40,099 nt of DNA, from the NCBI GenBank assembly GCA_944324795.1, contig CALUXR010000016.1:1-40099 (forward strand), read 5' to 3'. Below the pieces are notes generated by a model that had not been told where the DNA came from, ran no database searches, and saw nothing but the letters and a program-made list of their open reading frames with translations. Below are positions 33,514 to 40,099 of this stretch, one piece after another (positions within the stretch are counted from its first letter, which is position 1; every line of letters starts with the position of its first letter). This DNA is from an uncultured Acholeplasmatales bacterium (lineage in GTDB: Bacteria > Bacillota_I > Bacilli_A > Acholeplasmatales > Anaeroplasmataceae). The translations under genes were made by a program, and so were the position numbers.

Positions 33514-34534
33514 GACCATCATTATTATTTTTAACTGTTTCTACTAATAAAAAATAATCTTTAAAACCTTCTCCAAGCTTTTCCTTTATAGGATCATAAC
33601 CATTAATTAAGAAATCATTTAATACATTTAAAGCAACTTGCATAAAATCACTTAAATCTTCTTCATAACCATCATAAATATAAAAACTTTGAGCAAATAT
33701 TATTAAATCATCTACTAGATATTCTTCTTTTAAATCATAACGCTTAAAAACAGTTTCAATACCACTTTTTTCTAATGTTTCTTTTAATTGACTATAAGTT
33801 TTATAATCATTAATAATTAATTTAGAACATTTTTTATATTTATTAAATATATTAATTAAATATAAATATATATGATCAACATTATAATCTTTAAATATTA
33901 TTACACTATTAATAAAATTACTACTATAAGTTATCATTATTCTAAAAGAATCATTTACTTCATTATAAAAACGTCTAATAAATAAAGTTCCTTCATAATT
34001 TGCTTCTTTTAGATTTTTAAATTCTTCTATTAATGCTAAATTAGGTTTTTTAAATTTATAAGTATATTCTAATTTAAAACTTGATTTATCAACAAATTTT
34101 AAATTGTTATCTATTAATTTTATATAAATATCATCATTATCTTTAATAATATTATGATCTAATACCTCAATTAAACTATACATTAAATAGATTAAATCAT
34201 CTATAATTTTTTTACTAACTGAAATTGAATTACTATATTTTTTTAGTATATTACATTCAATTTTATTAAAATCTTTAAAAATAATTTTAATAAATTCATG
34301 TTCGGCAATATTATATAAAGATTTATTTTCAATATCTAAATAAGTAGAAATACCATCATTTAAAGGAAAGATTGTAATACTAAATTCATTTTCTGTATTT
34401 ATTTTTATAATATAATAAGAAATATTTTTTTTATCAAATAATATAAAAAATGTTTTATTTTTATAATTATATTTTAAATATAATTCTTTAAAATTAATAA
34501 AATTTTCTTCTAAAAAACGAGGGAATTTATTCAT
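33503..34534 (-). CDS. Hypothetical protein downstream of rsmD
   Basis: A 343-residue soluble protein with no recognised family, signal or membrane segment. It is strongly enriched in Ile, Lys, Asn and Tyr. The second half reads FIRRFYNEVNDSFRIMITYS, then VIIFKDYNVDHIYLYLINIF and a segment of alternating strand and helix (CSKLIINDYKTYSQLKETLE, SGIETVFKRYD), a layout that recalls domains with a domesticated RNase-H-like fold, but no catalytic motif can be pointed out. The start lies inside the rsmD end (8-base overlap), so they are co-transcribed. Confidence 0.75.
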   Translation of the reverse strand: MNKFPRFLEENFINFKELYLKYNYKNKTFFILFDKKNISYYIIKINTENEFSITIFPLNDGISTYLDIENKSLYNIAEHEFIKIIFKDFNKIECNILKKYSNSISVSKKIIDDLIYLMYSLIEVLDHNIIKDNDDIYIKLIDNNLKFVDKSSFKLEYTYKFKKPNLALIEEFKNLKEANYEGTLFIRRFYNEVNDSFRIMITYSSNFINSVIIFKDYNVDHIYLYLINIFNKYKKCSKLIINDYKTYSQLKETLEKSGIETVFKRYDLKEEYLVDDLIIFAQSFYIYDGYEEDLSDFMQVALNVLNDFLINGYDPIKEKLGEGFKDYFLLVETVKNNNDGLVS

Positions 34535-35069
34535 TTAAAGACCTCACTTCTAAAAAACATACTTGTTTTTTACCATATTTTTTTACTTTTATTATTTCAT
34601 AATTTAAAGGAATATTTAAATTAGTTTTAGAAGACATTTCAAAGATGATTCTTGTGTTATTTTTTATAAAACTACTCTTATTTAATTCATCTAATAATTT
34701 AAATGTATCATTAAAACTATATGGTGGGTCTAAAAATATAAAATCAAATGGTGGTAATGGTAATTTTAAAAGAGCTTTATAATCTAAATTATAAGCTAAA
34801 TAATTTTTAATATTTAAATTATTAATATTCTTTTTAGCGACATCTAGAGCCTTAATATTTATATCATTTAAAACAATAAAATTAGCTCCTCTACTATAAG
34901 CTTCAATAGCCATAGCGCCACTGCCACAAAATAAATCTAATACACGACCATGAACAAAATTTAAAGAATTAAAAATAGCCTCTCTAATTCTATCTTGAGT
35001 TTCTCTAGTTGTTTCTAAATTACAACCTTCAATAATTCTATGCCTTAAACTACCTGCAATAACACGCAT
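34527..35069 (-). CDS. rsmD: 16S rRNA (guanine-N2) methyltransferase RsmD
   Basis: A 180-residue SAM-dependent methyltransferase that modifies G966 of 16S rRNA. It opens with MRVIAGSLRHR, shows TQDRIREAIFN, the SAM-binding motif DLFCGSGAMAIEAYSRG, and the N-methyltransferase motif DPPY in FIFLDPPYSF. All features are typical of the family. Only about 16 bases separate its ATG from the U tract of the upstream ncRNA terminator, so its transcript may come from read-through of that terminator. Confidence 0.95.
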   Translation of the reverse strand: MRVIAGSLRHRIIEGCNLETTRETQDRIREAIFNSLNFVHGRVLDLFCGSGAMAIEAYSRGANFIVLNDINIKALDVAKKNINNLNIKNYLAYNLDYKALLKLPLPPFDFIFLDPPYSFNDTFKLLDELNKSSFIKNNTRIIFEMSSKTNLNIPLNYEIIKVKKYGKKQVCFLEVRSLNE

Positions 35070-35085
35070 ATTTTCACCACTTTAA

Positions 35086-35265
35086 AAAATAAAAAGGCTT
35101 TAATGCCTTACTAAAAATAATGCTAGGAAGTCCATGAAGAACAAAGTCTTCAAAGGCTGAGTCCTCACGGATAAATAATTAGGATTCTTATAAATAAGCA
35201 TTCACACATATTTAACCTCAGACTCATTAAAAAATGTTTTGGGTTCCACGGGCTTCTTCCTAGCA
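35086..35265 (-). ncRNA. ssrS: Structured small RNA, probably 6S RNA
   Basis: About 180 nt with its own promoter and terminator. The predicted transcription start (about 35265) coincides with the first base of a perfect 10-base closing stem, TGCTAGGAAG (35265-35256 with 35130-35121). Inside it, further pairings build a long rod: GCCCGTGG with the CATGGAC side, TGAGTC with GACTCA, and an apical stem CTTAT/ATAAG. A terminator hairpin AAGGC/GCCTT (35094-35109) follows with a T run. Size, rod shape and end-to-end pairing fit 6S RNA, which binds RNA polymerase sigma-A holoenzyme; B. subtilis 6S-1 also lies next to the aspS region. The family is inferred, not proven. Confidence 0.6.
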
Positions 35266-35270
35266 ATTAA

Positions 35271-35299
35271 AATATAACATATTTTTAAAAAATTGTAAA
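35271..35299 (-). promoter_or_regulatory. Promoter of the 6S-like RNA
   Basis: On the minus strand TTTACA (35299-35294), a 17-base spacer and TATATT (35276-35271), six bases before the start of the closing stem. Confidence 0.75.
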
Positions 35300-35310
35300 G
35301 TTATAGGACT

Positions 35311-35658
35311 TTAAAAATAAGAGAATATTATGGTTGCTATTCCAAATACAACTAAAAGTCCAGCAATCACTTGCATAACTTTATCACCTTTATCTGTTGA
35401 ATTTATATTATATTTATTTAAGATTGTCATAAGTAGGGCAACTACACCAACTAATATTAAAGATAATCCTAAACCAAAATGCTCAATAAAAGGTGGAATA
35501 TCTGCTTGGTCTAATGTAAAAACTAAAATAGTCATCGATACAGCAAAAATTAAACAAATGATTATTATAATAGTAAATATAATTTTTAATATTTTATATG
35601 AATTGCTTTCAACTAAATTAGCATTAGTTGAACGTTTTCTTGTACTTTTATCTTCCAT
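35311..35658 (-). CDS. Hypothetical membrane protein with three TM segments
   Basis: A 115-residue protein. A polar, basic N-terminus (about 22 residues, MEDKSTRKRSTNANLVESNS) is followed by three hydrophobic segments (about 24-47, 62-80 and 92-113) with a basic loop (NKYNINSTDKGDK) between the last two. The family is not recognised. It has a clear promoter and a GAGG site. It is separated from the ncRNA promoter by a short gap without a convincing terminator. Confidence 0.75.
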   Translation of the reverse strand: MEDKSTRKRSTNANLVESNSYKILKIIFTIIIIICLIFAVSMTILVFTLDQADIPPFIEHFGLGLSLILVGVVALLMTILNKYNINSTDKGDKVMQVIAGLLVVFGIATIIFSYF

Positions 35659-35693
35659 CTACATTAACCTCGTTATTTCTTTAATACGTTGAC

Positions 35694-35722
35694 ATAATAC
35701 TATTTTTCATTTCTCTTTGCAA
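35694..35722 (-). promoter_or_regulatory. Promoter of the three-TM protein
   Basis: On the minus strand TTGCAA (35722-35717), a 17-base spacer and TATTAT (35699-35694). The rest of the gap to 35940 is AT-rich and I see nothing in it. Confidence 0.7.
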
Positions 35723-35940
35723 GTATAAACTAATAAAAAGATAAATAAAGATTTTTTTAATATTTATAATATAAATTTATATCTTATTTTTTACTTAATC
35801 ATTATGTTTATTAATTTAAATTAAAATTCAACTTCATTAGTAGAAAAACATCCCTAAATATTTTTTTACTATAATTTCTTTTGCTTTATTTGCATTCTAA
35901 ATTTAAAAAATGGGGTAATTTAATAAAATTTATATCTACT

Positions 35941-36405
35941 CTAATTATATAATTTAAATAACTCAATTGACCCACCACTATAAACAAAATTTATGTCATC
36001 AATCACTTTAGTTACTAATATACTAGCCTCACTCTTTAAACTAGAATCAATCCTAATAGCATAATAATCATTATATTTACCATAATATGCTAAATCTAAA
36101 TTATTATATTCTTCAAGATTATTAGCTAAACTAACTTTAATTTTATGATTAATATCTGAAGGAATACTACCAATATCTTTTACTTTAAAATTATCAAATA
36201 ATTTACAATTTAAGTCTATTCCATCATTATTATAATAACTAATATTTAAGAGGTCATCATAAGAAATATTAACTAAATGAAATTCTTCTCTTAAATCATA
36301 AAAATGACCGTAATCTTGATTAAAATCAATATTATCACTAGCACTATTAACACTACAAGCACTTAAAGTAACTAATAATAGACTTAATGCAATTACTTTT
36401 TTCAT
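35941..36405 (-). CDS. Predicted lipoprotein of unknown function
   Basis: A 154-residue protein with a lipoprotein signal peptide: MKKVIALSLLLVTLSAC, where LSAC is the lipobox and Cys17 would be lipid-modified and become the mature N-terminus, exposed on the outer face of the membrane. The mature part is acidic and reads as a small alpha/beta domain (YGHFYDLREEFHLVNISYDD, then IDLNCKLFDNFKVKDIG and LDLAYYGKYNDYYAIRID). The family is unknown. The frame continues upstream to 36531, but GGAGG and the signal peptide fix the start at 36405. LspA encoded in this window could process it. Confidence 0.82.
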   Translation of the reverse strand: MKKVIALSLLLVTLSACSVNSASDNIDFNQDYGHFYDLREEFHLVNISYDDLLNISYYNNDGIDLNCKLFDNFKVKDIGSIPSDINHKIKVSLANNLEEYNNLDLAYYGKYNDYYAIRIDSSLKSEASILVTKVIDDINFVYSGGSIELFKLYN

Positions 36406-36525
36406 ATAGATTAAACCTCCAGCAAATTCTACAATTATTTCTTCAATAGATATCAATGCTTTTCCTATAGGTATCTTTAAATATTTACCATTAAAACTTT
36501 CAAAAACATCTTTCTTATATAGAAT

Positions 36526-36557
36526 AAACAAAAAAAAATAGGTTTTGCAACCTATTT
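36526..36557 (-). terminator. Terminator of the infC-rpmI-rplT operon
   Basis: A 9-base-pair stem AAATAGGTT/AACCTATTT (36536-36544 with 36549-36557) with a 4-base loop, followed on the minus strand by a run of eight or nine T; it overlaps the rplT stop. Confidence 0.9.
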
Positions 36558-37247
36558 TGATAATAATTCAATAATTTCTGCTTTCTTTAAAGTAGAATAG
36601 CCTTTTAAACCTTTTTCTTTACATAAAGCTTTAAGTTCAGTTAAATTCATTTCTTCATAATTAGGTTTAGCTACTTTAGCTTTTTTAGCTGGTTTAGCTT
36701 CAACTTTTTCTTCTTTTTTAACTTCAGGTTTAGCTACTTTGGCTTTTTTAGCTGGTTTAGCTTCAACTTTTTCTTCTTTTTTAACTTCAGGTTTAGCTAC
36801 TTTTTTGCTTGTTGCGTTATGATTAGCACTTCTTTCTGCTTTAGGAGCAGCTTTAACAAAAATTGTTTCAACTACTTCTTTAGCTTTTGGATTAGCTAAA
36901 CCATCTTTAGCTAAAGCTACTAAATCAGCAAAACCTTTAGCATCATTTACAGCTAATTCAGCTAACATTTTACGGTTAACGATAATATCTTTATGTTTTA
37001 AACCATTGATAAATGCTGAATAAGAAATATCATTTAAACGACAAGCTGCATTGATACGTGTGATCCATAATTTACGGAAATCTCTTTTTCTAACTTTACG
37101 ATCACGATAGCTATATTGTAATGAACGCATTACTTGTTCATGTGCTGTCTTATATAAAGCATGTTTTGATCCATAATAACCTTTAGCAAGTTTTAATACG
37201 GCCTTACGACGACGTCTTGCTACATATCCACCTTTAACTCTTGGCAT
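36552..37247 (-). CDS. rplT: Ribosomal protein L20 with C-terminal SAP/Rho-N-like extension
   Basis: A 231-residue protein, about twice the usual L20 length (near 118). Residues 1 to about 118 are canonical L20 ([20 protein letters not shown], then [19 protein letters not shown] and [13 protein letters not shown]), a 23S rRNA-binding assembly protein and autoregulator of its operon. Residues about 140-195 are a Lys/Glu/Ala/Pro-rich linker made of two 21-residue repeats ([20 protein letters not shown]). Residues about 198-231 ([20 protein letters not shown], then [10 protein letters not shown]) look like a SAP or Rho-N helix-extended-loop-helix nucleic-acid-binding motif. GGAGGAAAG precedes the ATG. 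Confidence 0.95.
   Translation of the reverse strand: MPRVKGGYVARRRRKAVLKLAKGYYGSKHALYKTAHEQVMRSLQYSYRDRKVRKRDFRKLWITRINAACRLNDISYSAFINGLKHKDIIVNRKMLAELAVNDAKGFADLVALAKDGLANPKAKEVVETIFVKAAPKAERSANHNATSKKVAKPEVKKEEKVEAKPAKKAKVAKPEVKKEEKVEAKPAKKAKVAKPNYEEMNLTELKALCKEKGLKGYSTLKKAEIIELLSK
36670..36795. repeat. Two tandem 63-bp repeats inside rplT
   Basis: Copies at 36670-36732 and 36733-36795 differ by one base that I can see. The unit is 21 codons, so copy number can change without a frameshift. They encode the charged linker of L20. Confidence 0.9.
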
Positions 37248-37259
37248 AATTCTTTCCTC

Positions 37260-37460
37260 CTACATCATATTGCTGATTAAGCTTTTAATACGCTTTTCAT
37301 CAGTCTTATCTACTAAACCTGGTTTATGAAGATTACGATTTTGTTTATGAGTCTTATTAGTCTTCATATGACCTGTGAAGGCATGACCACGTTTAATTTT
37401 ACCAGTTGCAGTAATTTTAATTCTTTTCTTTAAACCACTATGTGTCTTTTGTTTTGGCAT
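37260..37460 (-). CDS. rpmI: Ribosomal protein L35
   Basis: A 66-residue basic ribosomal protein: MPKQKTHSGLKKRIKITATG, then GKIKRGHAFTGHMKTNKTHK, typical of bacterial L35. The frame extends upstream to 37517, but AAGGAGAT before the ATG at 37460 sets the start. It lies between infC (one-base gap) and rplT (12-base gap) in the standard operon order. Confidence 0.97.
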   Translation of the reverse strand: MPKQKTHSGLKKRIKITATGKIKRGHAFTGHMKTNKTHKQNRNLHKPGLVDKTDEKRIKSLISNMM

Positions 37461-37461
37461 T

Positions 37462-37998
37462 TTAATTATCTCCTTTTTGTTTTTTTGGTGCGATAGTGGC
37501 AAATAATAATTTACCATCTAATTTTATATCGCTTTCAAGTGTTGAAGTTTGAGCTAACGCATCAACAAACCTCTCAATTACTTCTTTAGCTAATTCTTGG
37601 TGAACAATCATTCTACCTTTTAGTCTTAAAGTAATTTTAACTTTGTTACCCTTATCTAAAATGGTTTGGGCCTTTCTAGCCTTAGTGTCAAAATCATGTT
37701 TTTCTATTGTCGGACTTAATTGGATTTCTTGAACTGTAATAACTTTTTGTTTTTTCTTCATTTCTTTTAGTTTCTTTTGTTGTTCAAAACGAAATCTTGA
37801 ATAATCCATCATTTTAGCTACCGGCGGATTAGAGTCTGCCGATACAACTACTAAATCAAGGCCCCTTTTATAAGCTTCATCAAGAGCCCTATTTTTAGGT
37901 AATAATCCTAATTTTTCTCCCTTGTCTGTAATGACAAGCATTTCTTTTAATCTGATACTTTCATTAACCATTTCTTCTGGTTTTTTTTGCGTATTAAT
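37462..37998 (-). CDS. infC: Translation initiation factor IF-3 with a likely AUU start
   Basis: IF-3 keeps the 30S subunit free and checks start codons. Here it has about 178 residues. The N-domain has VNESIRLKEMLVITDKGEKL and KNRALDEAYKRGLDLVVVSA; after the linker helix (FRFEQQKKLKEMKKKQK) the C-domain has EIQLSPTIEKHDFDTKARKA and VKITLRLKGRMI. There is no ATG near the N-terminus with a ribosome binding site. An ATT at 37998 lies about seven bases after GGAGGTG, which fits the AUU start used by infC in many bacteria for self-regulation. A GTG at 38007 is the alternative, but it overlaps the site. Confidence 0.9.
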   Translation of the reverse strand: MNTQKKPEEMVNESIRLKEMLVITDKGEKLGLLPKNRALDEAYKRGLDLVVVSADSNPPVAKMMDYSRFRFEQQKKLKEMKKKQKVITVQEIQLSPTIEKHDFDTKARKAQTILDKGNKVKITLRLKGRMIVHQELAKEVIERFVDALAQTSTLESDIKLDGKLLFATIAPKKQKGDN

Positions 37999-38031
37999 GT
38001 GCTCCACCTCCAAATATTTATATCAGTCAAT

Positions 38032-38153
38032 AAAAAAAGGACGTCAAAGCGCCCCATTAAATCCATAATTAAAAATTCATGTGACCTTTTGCCTACCAAC
38101 TTACTTGTCAATCAGGCGAGAACGGGGGTTCTGCTTTTCACTTTTTTTATTTC
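38032..38153 (-). promoter_or_regulatory. infC-rpmI-rplT leader with attenuator, probable L20-type
   Basis: A transcript starting near 38153 would carry about 120 nt before infC. It includes a C-rich stretch (CCCCCGTTCTCGCC at about 38127-38114) that can pair with the G-rich arm of a terminator: GGGCG/CGTCC (about 38055-38038) with a 6-base loop, followed by a T run. This arrangement of competing hairpins upstream of the L20 operon fits the attenuation control by L20 known from Bacillus. I have not matched the family consensus base by base. Confidence 0.65.
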
Positions 38154-38159
38154 GTAAAG

Positions 38160-38187
38160 ATTATACACTATTTTTGCTCAATGTCAA
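38160..38187 (-). promoter_or_regulatory. Promoter of the infC operon
   Basis: On the minus strand a perfect TTGACA (38187-38182), a 16-base spacer and a perfect TATAAT (38165-38160). The gap 38190-38300 behind it is AT-rich and shows nothing I can name. Confidence 0.9.
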
Positions 38188-38300
38188 CTAAAATTTTTCT
38201 ACTTTTCAAAAATCTTCCATTTATATAAAACTGCTTTAAATAAAATAATAAATTAAAGAGGTATCCTAATAAAAGAATTAATCTATTAACTTTTATAATT

Positions 38301-38549
38301 TCACATTACACCAATTTTAAATAAAATATTATTATTAGACTCAATAATAGATAAATATGGATAAAAGTTAAATTCTTTAGTTCCAACCAAACATATATCT
38401 AAATCATTATATTCATCATATTCTTTAACTTTACTATTAAATAAATACTGACAAAAACTAAGACAAATATAAATAACAATACTAACTATACTAATTAATA
38501 TCAAACTTATAATTGTTAAATTAATTATTTTCTTTATATTCTTTTTCAA
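38301..38549 (-). CDS. Hypothetical single-TM protein with a TTG start
   Basis: An 82-residue protein with a basic start (KKNIKKI), one long hydrophobic segment (about 8-34) and an extracytoplasmic tail of about 45 residues (VKEYDEYNDLDICLVGTKEF). The family is unknown. The start codon is TTG, with AAGGA five bases upstream, in the last codons of the broken gene before it, so its translation was probably coupled to that gene. There is no recognisable terminator after it. Confidence 0.5.
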   Translation of the reverse strand: MKKNIKKIINLTIISLILISIVSIVIYICLSFCQYLFNSKVKEYDEYNDLDICLVGTKEFNFYPYLSIIESNNNILFKIGVM

Positions 38550-38550
38550 T

Positions 38551-38835
38551 TCAATCCTTAACTTCTATATGATAATCAAATATTTCATATTGACTATCTA
38601 TTGCATAATAACAAATACTATTATTTTTATCAACACCGACAAAATAATCGCTATAATCAGCTATAATATTAGAATCCCAACTAACAACTATATCCCAATA
38701 TGTTTTAAAAATCTGCCAATAATCGCTTTGTTCATGCTAAACATACATTGCATAATGACCATTTTCTATATCTCCTAAATTAAGATAACAACCAATACCA
38801 ATATAGTGAACTTCATCAGCTGCACTTTCCATCAT
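38551..38835 (-). pseudogene. Broken gene with an in-frame TAG
   Basis: A minus-strand frame reads MMESAADEVHYIGIGCYLNL, then GDIENGHYAMYV, a TAG stop at 38739-38737, then 61 more sensible residues: HEQSDYWQIFKTYWDIVVSW, IIADYSDYFVGVDKNSICYY and on to a natural TGA at 38553-38551. Composition on both sides of the TAG is protein-like (Trp, Tyr and Gly-rich) and another TAG stands seven or eight codons before the first ATG, so the 5' part may also be lost. The pattern of an aromatic core and a late IADxxxxF stretch faintly recalls SMI1/SUKH-type immunity proteins, but this is weak. Point-mutation decay is the simplest reading. Confidence 0.6.
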
Positions 38836-39064
38836 CAAATTAATTTCAATTTTCTAATTAAATTACAAACTTGCTTTAGATTTTAGTAGAGTTTATTTTT
38901 TATTTCTAAATACCTCTTAACTTATGGTTCTCATTTATTTTGAGTAAAAAAGATATAAAAGAGTAGTATCAAAAACAACTAAAATTCAATAATTCGCTAT
39001 ATTTTTCAAAAAGTATATTTTTCTTAAACATTCATATAGAGTTAATGACATTTGGTTCTATTTT
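38836..39064. other. Non-coding AT-rich gap
   Basis: No convincing gene, promoter or hairpin is seen here. It may contain more of the decayed gene from 38551-38835. A plus-strand frame starting at 39045 is the shadow of the next gene. Confidence 0.5.
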
Positions 39065-39961
39065 TCACTTATTGTCAGCTAATTCTTTTTGTTTATTTCG
39101 CTTTTTTATAAATTTAACAGTTATAACAATTATGATTGTTAAAATTATTAATCCAATTATTATAAATGGTAAAAACATCATTAAATTCATTAATAAATAT
39201 GGACTTTTAAAAAAACCAATAAATTTTTGCCATCCATTTTGTTCTAATTCAATTTCAAGATTTTCTTCTGGTAAGGTGTTTGACTTGTACTGATAATGCC
39301 TATTACCTAAATCTGCAAATTCTAAATTGCTATCTTTTAAAACAGGCATATCTTTAGATAAATATAAATTGATTGTCAAATTAGAAAAACTATGCCATAA
39401 CGCGGCTGGTTTTAAATAATATGTTAAACTACCTCTTTTCATATCATCAGTTCTACTAGGATAGCCACCTAAACGATATTTATAATTAATAATTATTTCT
39501 TTTTCTTCTAATGGGCTAAATTCAATATTAAAGGTTAAAGTTTGAACTTGTCTATAATATTCATCATAATATTCTTTTTCTAATATTACATATTCCCAAT
39601 TATTTGTCGCTAAATCATCATAAGTAGAATAATAAAAAGTTTCTTTAATACAATCTACATCTTTATCATCTACTTTAACACTAACATTTTCTCCTTCAAT
39701 ATTAGGTGATACAAACATTGAAGACGTATTAATAGATTCATTTTTAATATTTTTCATATTATAAGTAACTGTAATATCAGCTAAAGTATCAATAATATAA
39801 ATATCTAATATTTCACTTGTAACATCAATATCATTACTTTTTTCAAAAGAAACAGATGTCGCAATATCATCTATTAAAGGGGCAGCCATATTAGCTTTTA
39901 CAGGCAATGAATTAAACAATAAGATTATAATGCTAAATATTATTATTAAAAGTTTCTTCAT
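39065..39961 (-). CDS. Secreted membrane-anchored protein of unknown function
   Basis: A 298-residue type I membrane protein. A signal peptide (about 1-23, MKKLLIIIFSIIILLFNSLP ending VKA) leads to a beta-rich extracytoplasmic domain (about 24-255), then a hydrophobic anchor (about 257-284) and a basic cytoplasmic tail (KFIKKRNKQKELADNK). The early part (DIDVTSEILDIYIIDTLADI, then VTYNMKN) and later EFSPLEEKEIIINYKYRLGG resemble the beta-sandwich plan of DUF4424-like proteins, but the assignment is uncertain. AGGA lies five bases before the ATG. The upstream stretch 39962-40099 has TATAAT-like sequences but no promoter I would defend. Confidence 0.78.
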   Translation of the reverse strand: MKKLLIIIFSIIILLFNSLPVKANMAAPLIDDIATSVSFEKSNDIDVTSEILDIYIIDTLADITVTYNMKNIKNESINTSSMFVSPNIEGENVSVKVDDKDVDCIKETFYYSTYDDLATNNWEYVILEKEYYDEYYRQVQTLTFNIEFSPLEEKEIIINYKYRLGGYPSRTDDMKRGSLTYYLKPAALWHSFSNLTINLYLSKDMPVLKDSNLEFADLGNRHYQYKSNTLPEENLEIELEQNGWQKFIGFFKSPYLLMNLMMFLPFIIIGLIILTIIIVITVKFIKKRNKQKELADNK

Positions 39962-40099
39962 ATTTTCCTAGTATAATTAAATTGTACTTAATAATTATAC
40001 TTTCTCCTTTCTGATTTGTGTGAATTTATAGTTATGAGTACAACATAACTTTTATATCAACATACAATTGATGATATAATTTAATTAACGCTGTAGTCT

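Noticed and set aside
36670-36795. CRISPR-like repeat
   Set aside because: There are only two adjacent copies with no spacers, in frame inside rplT; it is a protein-coding tandem repeat.
38737-38739. Recoded TAG (for example pyrrolysine) in the broken gene
   Set aside because: TAG ends normal genes here, such as yqeY and the HAD phosphatase at 10761-10763, and the upstream part of this frame also looks eroded.
39045-39293. Plus-strand 82-codon frame at the end of the membrane-protein gene
   Set aside because: It is the complement of the TM anchor and basic tail of the minus-strand gene, which has a clear signal peptide and ribosome binding site.
40043-40082. Near-inverted repeat TTATATCA and TGATGATATAA at the right edge
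   Set aside because: Imperfect, very AT-rich and cut off by the window end; no support for an operator or attachment site.

Overview
The window looks like a chromosomal segment of a very AT-rich, low-GC Gram-positive-type (Firmicutes/Bacilli or Mollicutes-related) bacterium, probably an uncultured host-associated anaerobe. Evidence: two T-box leaders (ileS and hisS-aspS), an infC-rpmI-rplT operon with a long leader, a CIRCE-like heat-shock operator, Shine-Dalgarno sites of the AAGGAGG type, SepF, LspA, and a multi-cluster [FeFe] hydrogenase that fits an anaerobe. TGA is used as a stop (for example at the jetB end, 21596-21598), so the mycoplasma code with TGA as Trp does not apply. Nearly all genes are on the minus strand; only hslO and one Cof-type HAD phosphatase are confidently on plus. 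I see no insertion sequence, phage, CRISPR array, tRNA or rRNA.

Layout. 1-4160: two unknown genes, then htpG and hslO, divergent around a CIRCE-like operator lying between two well-formed promoters. 4151-8117: a YfcE-like phosphoesterase and a MATE exporter, yqeY and a group-B-like [FeFe] hydrogenase. 8125-9969: a three-gene membrane operon (unknown, NfeD, SPFH). 10014-13662: HAD phosphatase, a short tailless SSB, and the nucleoside-salvage pair deoC-deoD headed by an unknown gene. 13911-18031: T-box, ileS, a PDZ/Lon-type (S16) secreted protease and a small membrane protein. 18032-23651: a Wadjet-type SMC operon jetA-jetB-jetC that has no jetD nuclease and instead runs, with an overlap, into sepF. 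23740-24346: a membrane-protein gene with an apparent one-base frameshift in a G run. 24426-28780: a HAD phosphatase and an asymmetric heterodimeric ABC exporter. 28793-33513: a dual-codon T-box heading hisS, archaeal-type aspS, dCMP deaminase, lspA and rluD. 33503-35299: unknown gene, rsmD and a 6S-like structured RNA with its own promoter and terminator. 35311-38187: small membrane protein, lipoprotein, then infC (AUU start), rpmI and a C-terminally extended rplT. 38301-39961: a small TM protein, a broken gene and a signal-peptide membrane protein.

Most notable system. The JetABC-SepF operon joins an SMC/kleisin/KITE-type loop-extruding machine to the FtsZ-anchoring division protein SepF at the place (just before ileS) where many Firmicutes keep the sepF-divIVA-ileS division cluster. 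The expected plasmid-cutting subunit JetD is absent here, which suggests a housekeeping chromosome-organisation/division role rather than plasmid defence, or a defence system whose effector is elsewhere or different.

Limits. All identities come from reading translated motifs and DNA patterns by eye; no database search or folding program was run. Several genes are called with a shorter start than the longest frame, because the ribosome binding site sits inside the longest frame; these are flagged individually.
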